Below are positions 50,362 through 58,544 of a stretch of 64,000 nt of DNA, one piece after another. Below the pieces are notes generated by a model. That model saw only the letters and a list, made by a program, of their open reading frames with translations, was not told where the DNA came from and made no database searches. This stretch comes from Janthinobacterium agaricidamnosum NBRC 102515 = DSM 9628 (GTDB lineage: Bacteria; Pseudomonadota; Gammaproteobacteria; Burkholderiales; Burkholderiaceae_D). The translations under genes and the position numbers were made by a program. How positions within the stretch are numbered: the stretch's first letter is position 1; every line of letters begins with the position of its first letter. The stretch covers positions 4,806,173 through 4,870,172 of the forward strand of contig NZ_HG322949.1 of NCBI RefSeq assembly GCF_000723165.1, given 5' to 3'.

Positions 50362-52065
50362 ATGACACAACCTTCCCGTACCGGCGGCCAGATCCTGGTC
50401 GACGCCCTGCAAGTCCACGGCGTCGACACCGCTTTTGGCGTACCTGGCGAAAGCTATCTCGACGTGCTCGACGCGCTGCATGATTCCGGCATCCGCTTCA
50501 TCATCAACCGCCAGGAAGGCGGCGCCGCGTTCATGGCGGAAGCCTATGGCAAGCTGACCGGCAAGCCAGGCATCTGCTTCGTCACGCGCGGCCCGGGCGC
50601 CACCAACGCGTCGATCGGCGTGCATACGGCTTACCAGGATTCGACGCCGATGATCTTGTTCATCGGCCAGGTCGGCAACGATTTCATGGACCGCGAAGCC
50701 TTCCAGGAAGTCGATTACCGGCGCATGTATGGCCAAATGGCCAAATGGGTCACGCAAATCGACCGCGCCGAGCGGATTCCCGAATACCTGGCGCGCGCCT
50801 TCCAGGTCGCCACCAGCGGCCGCCCCGGCCCGGTGGTGCTGGCCTTGCCGGAAGACATGCTCATCACGCTGGCCAGCGTGGCCGACACCCGCCCTTACCA
50901 GCCGGTGCAGGCGTCGCCGTCGGCGGCCCAGATCGGACAATTGCGCGCCATGCTGGCGACAGCGAAAAATCCGCTGGTCCTGTTGGGCGGCACGGTCTGG
51001 ACCGAGCGCGCCTGCGCCGACCTGCAACGCTTCGCCGAAGCCAACGCCTTGCCGGTGGCATGCGCCTTCCGCTTCCAGGACTTGCTCGACAATGCGCACC
51101 CGAACTATGTCGGCGACGTCGGCATCGGCATCAACCCGACACTGGCGGCACGTATCAGGAATGCCGACCTGATCCTGGCGATCGGGCCGCGCCTCGGCGA
51201 AATGACCACCAGCGGCTACACGCTGATCGCCGCACCGGTGCCGCAGCAGCGGCTGGTGCATTTCCATGCCGACGCGGAAGAACTGGGCAGCGTGTACCAG
51301 GCTGAACTGATGATCAACAGCGGCATGCCGCAAGCGGCCGCGATGCTGGCCGCGATGGAACCGGTGGATGCGGGCGCATGGCGCCATACGGTGGCCGAAG
51401 CGCGGGCCGAGCTGGCCGCGTGGCAACAGCAGCCGCCGGTATTCCACGATGGCGCCGCGCCGCTGAATTTGTGGCAAGTGGTGCAAGACATCATGGCGCA
51501 AGCGCCGCGCGACACCATCATCACCAATGGCGCCGGCAATTACGCGTCGTGGGCGCACCGCTTTTACCGTTATGGCGGCATGCGCACCCAGCTGGCGCCC
51601 ACCAATGGCGCGATGGGGTATGGACTGCCGGCCGGCGTGGCGGCCAAGATCGCGGCGCCCGAGCGCACCGTGATCACCTTTGCCGGCGATGGCGAATACA
51701 TGATGAACGGCCAGGAATTGGCGACCGCGGTGCAATACCGCGCGGGGCTGGTGGTGATCGTGTTCAATAACCAGATGTACGGCACCATCCGCATGCACCA
51801 GGAACGCGATTATCCGGGCCGCGTCTCCGGCACCACGCTGCACAACCCCGATTTCGCGGCGCTGGCGCAAGCGTATGGCGGCCACGGCGAAGTGATCGAT
51901 ACTACCGAGCAATTCGCAGCGGCACTGGCCCGCGCGCTGGCCTTTGCCAACGAAAAACAATTGCCGGCCCTGATAGAGCTGCGCTACGACGGCAACCTGA
52001 TCACGCCGAATACCACGCTGGACAGCATCCGCCGCAATGCGGAGGCGGCGCTGGCCGCCCGCTAA
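50362..52065 (+). CDS. Thiamine-diphosphate-dependent enzyme, acetolactate synthase-like
   Basis: This 567-residue ThDP enzyme has three domains: the N-terminal pyrimidine-binding domain with the catalytic Glu in NRQEGGAAFMAEAYG (near residue 52), a central domain (about 190-320), and the C-terminal ThDP domain with the GDGEYMMNGQE...NNQMYG signature (near 442-475). It resembles the large subunit of acetolactate synthase, but no small regulatory subunit or ilvC is adjacent. It could also be another 2-oxo-acid decarboxylase or carboligase. It is a single gene with its own terminator. Confidence 0.8.
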   Translation: MTQPSRTGGQILVDALQVHGVDTAFGVPGESYLDVLDALHDSGIRFIINRQEGGAAFMAEAYGKLTGKPGICFVTRGPGATNASIGVHTAYQDSTPMILFIGQVGNDFMDREAFQEVDYRRMYGQMAKWVTQIDRAERIPEYLARAFQVATSGRPGPVVLALPEDMLITLASVADTRPYQPVQASPSAAQIGQLRAMLATAKNPLVLLGGTVWTERACADLQRFAEANALPVACAFRFQDLLDNAHPNYVGDVGIGINPTLAARIRNADLILAIGPRLGEMTTSGYTLIAAPVPQQRLVHFHADAEELGSVYQAELMINSGMPQAAAMLAAMEPVDAGAWRHTVAEARAELAAWQQQPPVFHDGAAPLNLWQVVQDIMAQAPRDTIITNGAGNYASWAHRFYRYGGMRTQLAPTNGAMGYGLPAGVAAKIAAPERTVITFAGDGEYMMNGQELATAVQYRAGLVVIVFNNQMYGTIRMHQERDYPGRVSGTTLHNPDFAALAQAYGGHGEVIDTTEQFAAALARALAFANEKQLPALIELRYDGNLITPNTTLDSIRRNAEAALAAR

Positions 52066-52090
52066 ACTGTTGCTGCAAGAGAGGAAAGAT

Positions 52091-52118
52091 CCCGGAGTGG
52101 CATATCCGGGCTTTTTTT
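52091..52118 (+). terminator. Rho-independent terminator of the ThDP-enzyme gene
   Basis: CCCGGA (52091-52096) pairs with TCCGGG (52105-52110), followed by seven T at 52112-52118. It overlaps the end of the convergent gene by two bases. Confidence 0.85.
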
Positions 52119-52650
52119 AAGCCTCGGGCAACTCCTTCGGCGCCGGGCAAGGCTTGCAATTCTTGAGCTTGGCGCCAAAATCCTTCACCAGCGACAACTT
52201 CATCGGCATCGATGCATCGCCGCCGCAATACGCGCCTTCCAGCGTCAGGCTCTGGCCATCGCGGGCAAACTTGCCGACGATCTTGCGCTCTTCCTCGTCG
52301 GCGCCCTGCACCGTGAAATCGAACACGCCCGTGGCCTGGTCCAGGTTGACGTCGCTGGCCACTACCGGCCAGCTCAGCGCACCTGCGGTAAACTCATAGA
52401 TGACCGTGTCGGCCTCGGCAAAACGGTGCAGCGTAATGCGCTGGCCGCCGATGTCGCCGCTGTCGCTTTGCAGGCACAGGTCGGAATACACCGCCACGCC
52501 ATAACGCGCCAAGCCTCGCGACGCGCTCTGCTGCCTGGCCTCGGCCTTGGCCTTGGCCTTGGCGGCCACGGCCGCTCCCGCCAGGCCGCCCAAGCCCAGC
52601 ACTACCGCGCCGGCCAGGGCCAGGCGGACGATACGACGATTTTTATTCAT
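52117..52650 (-). CDS. Small exported protein of unknown function
   Basis: This 177-residue protein has a basic start (MNKNRR), a hydrophobic segment LALAGAVVLGLGGLAGAAVA and an Ala/Lys-rich stretch AKAKAKAEA made by repeated GGCCTT-type units. It is presumably a cleaved signal peptide followed by a flexible linker. The rest is a beta-rich domain containing CLQSDSGDIGG and a C-terminal NCKPCPAPKE with a CxxC-like pair. ATG 52650 is used; the in-frame codons upstream read poorly. No family is recognised. It converges on the ThDP-enzyme gene, and its last codons overlap that gene's terminator. Confidence 0.7.
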   Translation of the reverse strand: MNKNRRIVRLALAGAVVLGLGGLAGAAVAAKAKAKAEARQQSASRGLARYGVAVYSDLCLQSDSGDIGGQRITLHRFAEADTVIYEFTAGALSWPVVASDVNLDQATGVFDFTVQGADEEERKIVGKFARDGQSLTLEGAYCGGDASMPMKLSLVKDFGAKLKNCKPCPAPKELPEA

Positions 52651-52750
52651 ATGGTTACTTTCGCTTTGGTGGTGGCACATTTTAACCGCTGCCCGGCAAA
52701 TGCAAAAACGCGCCGCCAGGCCTGAGCCTGACAGCGCGTTTTTTACACCC

Positions 52751-52802
52751 GCATCCGCAAACGGATGCTAGGCGTTTAATGCATTTTCGGTGAACCGAAA
52801 AT
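52751..52802 (-). terminator. Two hairpins downstream of the porin gene
   Basis: ATTTTCGG/CCGAAAAT (52783-52802, loop TGAA) sits at the porin stop, and GCATCCG/CGGATGC (52751-52768) follows. Neither has a strong T-run on the minus strand. They are likely transcript-end or stability structures. Confidence 0.5.
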
Positions 52803-53938
52803 TAGAACGAGTGACGAACACCAACGTTGAATGCCTTATCGCCGGTACCGACTTCGCTGTTGCCACCAACGGTGTAACCAGCGCCGTTTTTGTTTTTGAT
52901 CTTGGCGTACGAAGCGTAGGTGCTGGTACGTTTCGACAGAGCGTAGGAGTAACCCAGTGCCCATTGATCAGCGTCAGCGTTAGCAACGCCTTTATCGTTG
53001 GTTTTGATGTACGAAGCCATCACGGTGCCAGCTGGACCAACTGGGATCGTTGCGCCGACCAGCAGGTTGGTGCTGTCGGTGCTAGGAGCCACGGTAGCGT
53101 AGCCGTATGGATTCTGGATCGATGCATCCAGATGACCAGGGGTACCAGCAGCAAAGTTGGTGTTGCTCAGGCCCGAATTGTAGGTGGCGCTGTTGATACC
53201 TTTGTTGGTGCCGTATGCCAGGTAAGCTTTAACAACGGTGAAGTCGTAGTTAGCGGCAGCCAACCAGTTACGGGCGCTGCTGCGCGAAACGCCAGCAGCG
53301 GTCGCGGTAGCAACACTGTCGTTGTTGGTGTTGTTGTACACCAGACGTGCATTCAAAGGACCGTTAGCGTAGCCGAACGATGCGCCGATTTGACGGGCAG
53401 CTTTGTTCGAATCAGCTTGTTCGCCGAAGGTGTAAGCCAGGTCGCCGCTGAAGCCGCTGAAATCCGGGGTCGCGTACAACACGGTGTTGCTGGTGCGGGT
53501 GTTCGCTGGGAACAAGTTCTTAGCGGAACCAGCGTAGCCCACTGCGAATGGATCAGCGATTTTCGACAGGGTGTTGTAGTACGGGGTGTATTGACGACCC
53601 AGGGTCACGGTACCGGCATCTTTGCTGCCCAGACCGACGTACGATTGACGATTGAACAGGGTGCCAGCTTTGTCTTGGGCGCCGGTGTCAACGCTGAAAC
53701 CGCTTTCCAGAACGAACAGTGCCGACAGGCCGCTGCCCAGATCTTCAACGCCTTTGAAACCCAGGCGGGAAGCCGAAGCATTGCCGCTGCTGATTTTGTT
53801 AACTGTGCCTTGAGCACCGCCACGCTCGCTGACGAACGATGCGTCAACGGTACCGTAGATGGTGACGCTCGATTGAGCGTGAGCGATGCCGGTCGAAGCG
53901 GCAGCCAGAACTGCGAGGGAGATCAGAGTTTTTTTCAT
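52802..53938 (-). CDS. General outer-membrane porin (OmpC/OmpF-like, betaproteobacterial type)
   Basis: This 378-residue trimeric porin forms non-specific diffusion channels. The signal peptide is MKKTLISLAVLAAASTGIAHA (cleaved after residue 21). It is followed by QSSVTIYGTVDASFV, the standard first strand of betaproteobacterial porins. Sixteen-strand-type alternation continues to the C-terminus, which ends FNVGVRHSF with the terminal Phe required by the BAM machinery. Codon use (heavy GGT, GTT, GCT and similar) is that of a highly expressed gene and differs from its neighbours. Confidence 0.93.
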   Translation of the reverse strand: MKKTLISLAVLAAASTGIAHAQSSVTIYGTVDASFVSERGGAQGTVNKISSGNASASRLGFKGVEDLGSGLSALFVLESGFSVDTGAQDKAGTLFNRQSYVGLGSKDAGTVTLGRQYTPYYNTLSKIADPFAVGYAGSAKNLFPANTRTSNTVLYATPDFSGFSGDLAYTFGEQADSNKAARQIGASFGYANGPLNARLVYNNTNNDSVATATAAGVSRSSARNWLAAANYDFTVVKAYLAYGTNKGINSATYNSGLSNTNFAAGTPGHLDASIQNPYGYATVAPSTDSTNLLVGATIPVGPAGTVMASYIKTNDKGVANADADQWALGYSYALSKRTSTYASYAKIKNKNGAGYTVGGNSEVGTGDKAFNVGVRHSF

Positions 53939-54903
53939 TGCTGTTTCCTTTATTTTTGAAGCAAAAAATTAATACGGCCTATGCATCTCGTGCGGCGCTT
54001 CAAGAGCGCTTTTTATGGGTGAGGGCAAGGTCTCCACCTGCCACGCTGCTGCTCCGGTCAGGGGAACAAGCTCACATTCGTCGCGGCGCGTTTTGCGCTG
54101 GTTTTATCGGATCGGCGCACATCTTGCACCAGATCGGTGCGCAAGGCACCGGAGGCGGCACTATACTGACCGAGCCACATTTCATCAAGTTCCAGCCTGT
54201 GACTGCCGGTATTAAAAAATGGACCCAACCACCTCCGATAAAACCGTCAATACCGCGACCCCACTGTAGCGCCGCGCCTTTCCGGCCGATGCAATGGCTG
54301 ATTGACTGTCGCTATGGTAACGCATGCCTCTACGTCATCCGTTGTAATTCCACAACAGTATCAAACACTTGACAGAATATCAACCTGCTCCAGCCATCAT
54401 TTCGATCGACGATTTACTCGACGAAGCGGACAATTAACCGGGCGATAATGCATAAACGGGACGAAGCATACACCGCATCGGCAATCTTTGCTGCGCGCCC
54501 CTTTTTGGTGATCCCACCATGGCCCAGTTTGCCATAGGGAAAACCGCTCTGCTACAGAGGGGGAACAGGGAGTTGTAAGCACGCCACAAAATGGTGCAGA
54601 TAGTGCTTTAAGGCAAAGCGAAATTTCTTGCCGATATCTCTACTTCTTGTATTTCTGATGATGGATTATGTTGCCACATCAACCATACTGATGCGTATAA
54701 CACATGCGATTCCTCTCATCAATTGAAACAATTCCTTACAATCTTCATACACGTTTTTCGTTGTTTTTCCGCACCAAAAGCACGGTTTTAGGTGTTTCAA
54801 ACGATTTAAGCTTGCTTTAAGAATTATTTTCAGCGTTTCTTAATATTGCTTTTAAAAACGGCGCACCATTTTAGTGCGACGATTTTCGATGGCATGGAAC
54901 ACC
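53939..54903. other. Long non-coding region between porin and the lipid-operon end
   Basis: No convincing gene is present in 965 bases. It includes the porin promoter/leader at the left. GCACCAGATCGGTGC at 54126-54140 is a perfect NtrC-type palindrome, and weaker relatives lie at 54583-54597 and 54863-54877. A small unplaceable frame (about 54369-54437, reading TEYQPAPAIISIDDLLDEADN) and an AT-rich stretch (54600-54860) complete it. Confidence 0.5.
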
Positions 54904-55365
54904 TCAACCAGTCGCCGCCCTTTTCAGCAAGCGCATCAAGCCGCCCAGCAACGGCAGCTTTTCATACAATTCCTCGGCGGCGTCCCAGTAATCGCGGTGC
55001 ATGGCGACCAGGCCGGCCTCGAAACGGAGATGAGTGGCGCCGCGCACGCATTGCTCTTCGCGCACAAAGCGCTTCATGCGGAAACGAAATTCCCAGGTCA
55101 GGAAAGCATCGTCGCCTTGCAGTACGCTGCTCAGCACGACAAAGCGCGGCTGATGCACCTGCACAAACATATGTTCGAAGATGCGCACAATAGCGGCATG
55201 GCCGCCGACCTCGTTAAACGGGTCCTTGAAACTGGCGCCGGGAGCGTAAATGGCCGTCACGTCCGGTACCGACTCCGGCGTCAGGGCTTGATAAAAATGC
55301 ACCAGCCGGGCCAGTGCGGCCTGATTATCGATCACATTCGTCGTATTGCCCATCATGTCGTTCAT
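54904..55365 (-). CDS. SnoaL-like / NTF2-fold protein
   Basis: This 153-residue protein fits the nuclear transport factor 2-like (SnoaL) fold: N-terminal helices (LARLVHFYQALTPESV), then the strand/turn region IYAPGASFKDPFNEVGGHAAIVRIFEHMF, then a curved sheet with ATHLRFEAGLVAMHRDYWDAAEELY. Members bind small hydrophobic molecules or act as isomerases/cyclases. It is the last gene of the minus-strand lipid operon and overlaps the SDR gene by four bases. Confidence 0.82.
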   Translation of the reverse strand: MNDMMGNTTNVIDNQAALARLVHFYQALTPESVPDVTAIYAPGASFKDPFNEVGGHAAIVRIFEHMFVQVHQPRFVVLSSVLQGDDAFLTWEFRFRMKRFVREEQCVRGATHLRFEAGLVAMHRDYWDAAEELYEKLPLLGGLMRLLKRAATG

Positions 55366-56129
55366 AAGCCTGTCACCTTGCGCACCAGCCAGAAATACAG
55401 ACGGTAAGGCAAAAGCCTGGCCAGCCGCAAGGAATTGGTGAACCGTCGGGGAAAGTGGATGTGGAAAGCGCCGCGCTCGATGCCGTGTAGCAATTGCTGT
55501 GCGGCGGCTTCGGCCGTCATCAGTGCCGGCATCTTGAAATCGTTGCCGGCAGTCAAAGGCGTCGCGACAAAACCGGGATTGATTTGATATACCGCAATCC
55601 CACGCGGGTGCAGGTCAAAATACAGCGATTCCGTTAAATTGATCAGCGCGGCCTTGGTCGGGCCATACACCAGCGCCTTCGGCAAGCCGCCATAACCGAC
55701 CGCCGATGCGACAATGCCGAGGCCGCCGCTGCACTGCGCCAGCAGCACCGGCAATACCAGGTCCAGGCAATTGAAGACGCCGCGCAGGTTCAAATCGATC
55801 ATGCGGTTGGTGGCGGCCAGGTCGAAACTGTCGGCGCGCATCTCGTTATAGCCGCCGGCGACCACCAGCACCAGGTCGATGCGCGGCCAGCTGGCCAGCA
55901 AGCTGTCGCGCGCTGTTTCCACGCTGCCATGGTCGGTGATATCCAAAGGCAAGGCCAGCGCCAGCGGCTGGTCGACACACGCTTGCCGCAACGCCGCCTG
56001 ATTGCGTGCCGATAAGGCCACATGCGCGCCTTGCTCCAGCAGCAAGACGGCCGTGGCGGCGCCGATGCCACTGGACGCGCCGATCAGCCACACATATTTT
56101 CCGGCCCAGCCATCGATGCGCGGGTTCAT
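55362..56129 (-). CDS. Short-chain dehydrogenase/reductase
   Basis: This 255-residue Rossmann-fold oxidoreductase has the nucleotide motif GASSGIG at residues 17-23, a LVVAGGYNE region replacing the usual NNAG near 93, an active-site Ser in IVASAVGYGG, and the YxxxK pair in VYGPTKAAL near 155-160. The C-terminus ends in a hydrophobic/basic LLPYRLYFWLVRKV stretch that could associate with membranes. The substrate is unknown; the operon context suggests a lipid-related carbonyl or alcohol. It overlaps both neighbouring genes by four bases. Confidence 0.87.
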   Translation of the reverse strand: MNPRIDGWAGKYVWLIGASSGIGAATAVLLLEQGAHVALSARNQAALRQACVDQPLALALPLDITDHGSVETARDSLLASWPRIDLVLVVAGGYNEMRADSFDLAATNRMIDLNLRGVFNCLDLVLPVLLAQCSGGLGIVASAVGYGGLPKALVYGPTKAALINLTESLYFDLHPRGIAVYQINPGFVATPLTAGNDFKMPALMTAEAAAQQLLHGIERGAFHIHFPRRFTNSLRLARLLPYRLYFWLVRKVTGL

Positions 56130-56683
56130 GGCGTACCACGCTTATTGAATGACAAGGTCACCGCGCCCAGGTTAATCCCGAACTTGCTCATCACGGCGCG
56201 GTTCAGCATCACCTTATCGTCGATCAAGAACATCCAATCCTCGAAGGTCACGTCATAGACCTTGCCGTCGACCGGCAGCGCCAGCACATAATTCCAGCGC
56301 AAGGCGTTCCCCGCGACGATGCCGAGCGCCTCGCCGACCACATCGGGCGCGCTGCCGATAAAGCGGCCGGGGCCGGTCTTGCGCAAAGTCCACACGCGTT
56401 TTTGCCTGCTGCCGTCCGAATAGGTGAACTCTTCATCCAGCGTGCCGGTATCGCCGTCCCAATGGCAGCGTAACACCACGGTAAAGCGCTTGATGACGGT
56501 GCCGGAACGGTCCTGGAACATGCCGTGCGCATCCAGCGTGCCATTGAAATAATGCTGCACGTCGAGTTGCGGCGTTTCGGCGGCATACCATTCGGGCGGC
56601 TTCGGCGTCGAACAGGCGGCCAGGCTGATAAGTATGGCGGCGCAGCAAAGGCTGCGCCATGGTTTGCATAAGACAACCCGCAT
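56126..56683 (-). CDS. DUF3833-family lipoprotein
   Basis: This 185-residue protein has a lipoprotein signal with lipobox LAAC (Cys near residue 24) and the DUF3833-type body (LDVQHYFNGTLDAHGMFQDRSG, GRFIGSAPDVVGEALG, RWNYVLALPVDGKVYDVTFEDWM). The fold is probably a lipocalin-like beta-barrel. The family has no established function but is recurrently found beside CFA-synthase-like and DUF1365 genes. It would face the periplasm. Its stop overlaps the SDR start. Confidence 0.82.
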   Translation of the reverse strand: MRVVLCKPWRSLCCAAILISLAACSTPKPPEWYAAETPQLDVQHYFNGTLDAHGMFQDRSGTVIKRFTVVLRCHWDGDTGTLDEEFTYSDGSRQKRVWTLRKTGPGRFIGSAPDVVGEALGIVAGNALRWNYVLALPVDGKVYDVTFEDWMFLIDDKVMLNRAVMSKFGINLGAVTLSFNKRGTP

Positions 56684-56723
56684 GATGGCCTCCCTTAGTT
56701 AGTTGCTTCGAATTATTTTTTCA

Positions 56724-57959
56724 TCAGCAATCTCGCAGCGGCGCGCGCCACAAGATCCACGCGGCCAGTAACTTCAATGCGCAGGGCAACAAGGCATACG
56801 CCGCCGACAGCGCGACCTGGCCGCTGTCACGGCCGGGGACATAACCCAGCCAGGCCAGCAGGGGCAGCGCAATGCCGGCCGCCAGCGCCAGGCTCATTTG
56901 CACGCCCCAGTTCCACCAGCCGAAATAAGCCGCTGCGCGCGGTCCGCCATCGCCATCGGCGGCGATCAGACCGGCCAGCAACGCGGGCGGCAAGGCCAGG
57001 TCGGCGCCCAGCGTCAAGCCGGACAACAGGCAAATGGCCCCAAAACCGAGCGCCGCGCCGGCGCCCAGTGCGTAAGCCCACACAAATATCAGCGCCGACA
57101 GCAACATCGCGGCCAGCCACGCGCGCGCTTCGCCAAAACGGCGCGCCATGACCACCCACAGCGGCATCGACATGGCGGCGGCGCTGAAATAGAGGATCAG
57201 GAACAGGCCGGCGTCATGGCCGAGCCGCAAACGGTCTTCGACAAAGAACAGGAATAGCGTGGCCGGTATCGCCGCCGCCACGCCATTGACCAGCAGCACG
57301 CCGAACAGCGCGCGGAAGCGCCGGTTGTGAAACGGCGCCAGCACATCGTCCAGCCTCAGCAATGGCCGCGCGGCAACAGTGGCGAGCGGACGCGGCGCCC
57401 GCGACAGCAGCAAGGCGCCTGAACATAACAAGGCGCTGCCAAATACCAGCGACAACACGTCGTAGCCGAGGCTGCCGGTCAACGCCGCCGCCAGCAACAC
57501 GCCCAGCAAGCCGCAACCCTCGCGGACGGCGGTCACGCGCGAACGCTGGGCGATGTCGCCGCTCAAGGCTGCGCCCCAACTTTGATGGGCAATCGTGGCC
57601 AATCCAAAACCGCCATACACCAGCAGCAGCGAAAGCAGGAACCAGGCCATGCTTGCCAGCCATGCCAGCGGCGGCGGGTGGAACAGCGCGCCAAAGCCCA
57701 GCAACAGCAACGGCATCGACACCATCACATACAGGGAATCAGGACGCTGGCCGCGCGCCATCCACCAGCCCAGCGCCGGGTCGATACAGGCGGCCAGCAG
57801 GCGCGCGGCCAGCAACACGGCGCCGATGGCGGCCAGTCCGAGGCCGCTGTTCGCGGCATAAAATTGCGGTACATACACATAGATCGGCAACGCGACCATC
57901 GCCAGCGGCAAGCCGAAACAGCCGTAGGCCAGCAGCGCCCGGAACGATAGCCCGGCCAT
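56724..57959 (-). CDS. MFS permease (GPH/MelB-like)
   Basis: This 411-residue polytopic protein has about twelve membrane segments and features of the MFS_2/GPH branch: LPIYVYVPQFYA in TM1-2, ARLLAACIDPALGWWMAR near residue 55, and YGGFGLATIAHQSWGAALS with SRVTAVREGCGLLG near 135. The ATG at 57959 gives MAGLSFRALLAYGCFGLPL. The open frame further upstream runs through the next gene in the wrong frame and was excluded. The substrate is unknown. It lies five bases after the chalcone-isomerase-like gene and belongs to the lipid operon. Confidence 0.85.
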   Translation of the reverse strand: MAGLSFRALLAYGCFGLPLAMVALPIYVYVPQFYAANSGLGLAAIGAVLLAARLLAACIDPALGWWMARGQRPDSLYVMVSMPLLLLGFGALFHPPPLAWLASMAWFLLSLLLVYGGFGLATIAHQSWGAALSGDIAQRSRVTAVREGCGLLGVLLAAALTGSLGYDVLSLVFGSALLCSGALLLSRAPRPLATVAARPLLRLDDVLAPFHNRRFRALFGVLLVNGVAAAIPATLFLFFVEDRLRLGHDAGLFLILYFSAAAMSMPLWVVMARRFGEARAWLAAMLLSALIFVWAYALGAGAALGFGAICLLSGLTLGADLALPPALLAGLIAADGDGGPRAAAYFGWWNWGVQMSLALAAGIALPLLAWLGYVPGRDSGQVALSAAYALLPCALKLLAAWILWRAPLRDC

Positions 57960-57964
57960 GCTGC

Positions 57965-58537
57965 TCACGGCCGCGGCGCCGCGTCCAGCAGCAAGGCGCT
58001 GCGCAACTTGGGCGCGGTGCTGTGCGGCGCCAGCCAGATCGCAAAAAATGCCCGGGCGAAGGCCGGGTCCGGCACGTCCGCCAATCGCGCGCCATCCAGA
58101 TAAAAACGGGCGCCGCCGCCCGCCAATTGCACACCGGCAATATTCTGGCCTTCTGTCACATCGGGAAAGATGCGTTGCATGCTGGCCAGCCATTGCTGGC
58201 GCTGGGCCTCGCTGCCGGCGCCGATCTTTTTCATTTGATCGTAGCTTGCCTCGGCAATTTTCTGGCCATTCAGCGCACGCGCATAGCGCAAGTCGAGCAC
58301 GAACGGCGCCGCATCCGGCGCGGCATCGCGGTAGCCTTGCGGGCCGACCCACAGTTGCGCCTGATAAATGGTCAAGCCTAACCACGTAAAACTGCCCTGC
58401 CCCGCCAGTCGCGCCTGCGGCACTTCCTGCTCGACATAGGCTGGCGCCGCGCCCGCCAGCGCGGGCATGGCCAGCAAGGTACGTAACAGCAGGCCACACA
58501 TGCCTTGCCGCAGTCGGGACAAAATGGTCGGCGCCAT
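57965..58537 (-). CDS. Exported chalcone-isomerase-like protein
   Basis: This 190-residue protein begins with a basic/hydrophobic signal peptide ending near residue 31 (AGAAPA). It contains the bacterial chalcone_isomerase-like pattern: GLTIYQAQLWVGP near 53, ALNGQKIAEASYDQMKKIG near 88-106, and GGARFYLDGARLADVPDPAFARAFFAIWLAP near 140-170. Non-plant members of this fold often bind fatty acids. No flavonoid role is expected. It sits seven bases after the CFA-like gene. Confidence 0.82.
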   Translation of the reverse strand: MAPTILSRLRQGMCGLLLRTLLAMPALAGAAPAYVEQEVPQARLAGQGSFTWLGLTIYQAQLWVGPQGYRDAAPDAAPFVLDLRYARALNGQKIAEASYDQMKKIGAGSEAQRQQWLASMQRIFPDVTEGQNIAGVQLAGGGARFYLDGARLADVPDPAFARAFFAIWLAPHSTAPKLRSALLLDAAPRP

Positions 58538-58544
58538 CGCGGCC

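Noticed and set aside
52790..53959. 389-codon frame antisense to the porin
   Set aside because: It arises from the highly biased codons of the porin gene and has no start signal or motif.
53938..54372. 144-codon plus-strand frame next to the porin
   Set aside because: No ribosome-binding site or recognisable motif; it starts on the porin start codon region and covers likely promoter DNA.
54369..54437. Short frame reading TEYQPAPAIISIDDLLDEADN
   Set aside because: Protein-like composition, but too short, with only a TTG start and no homology that I can name.
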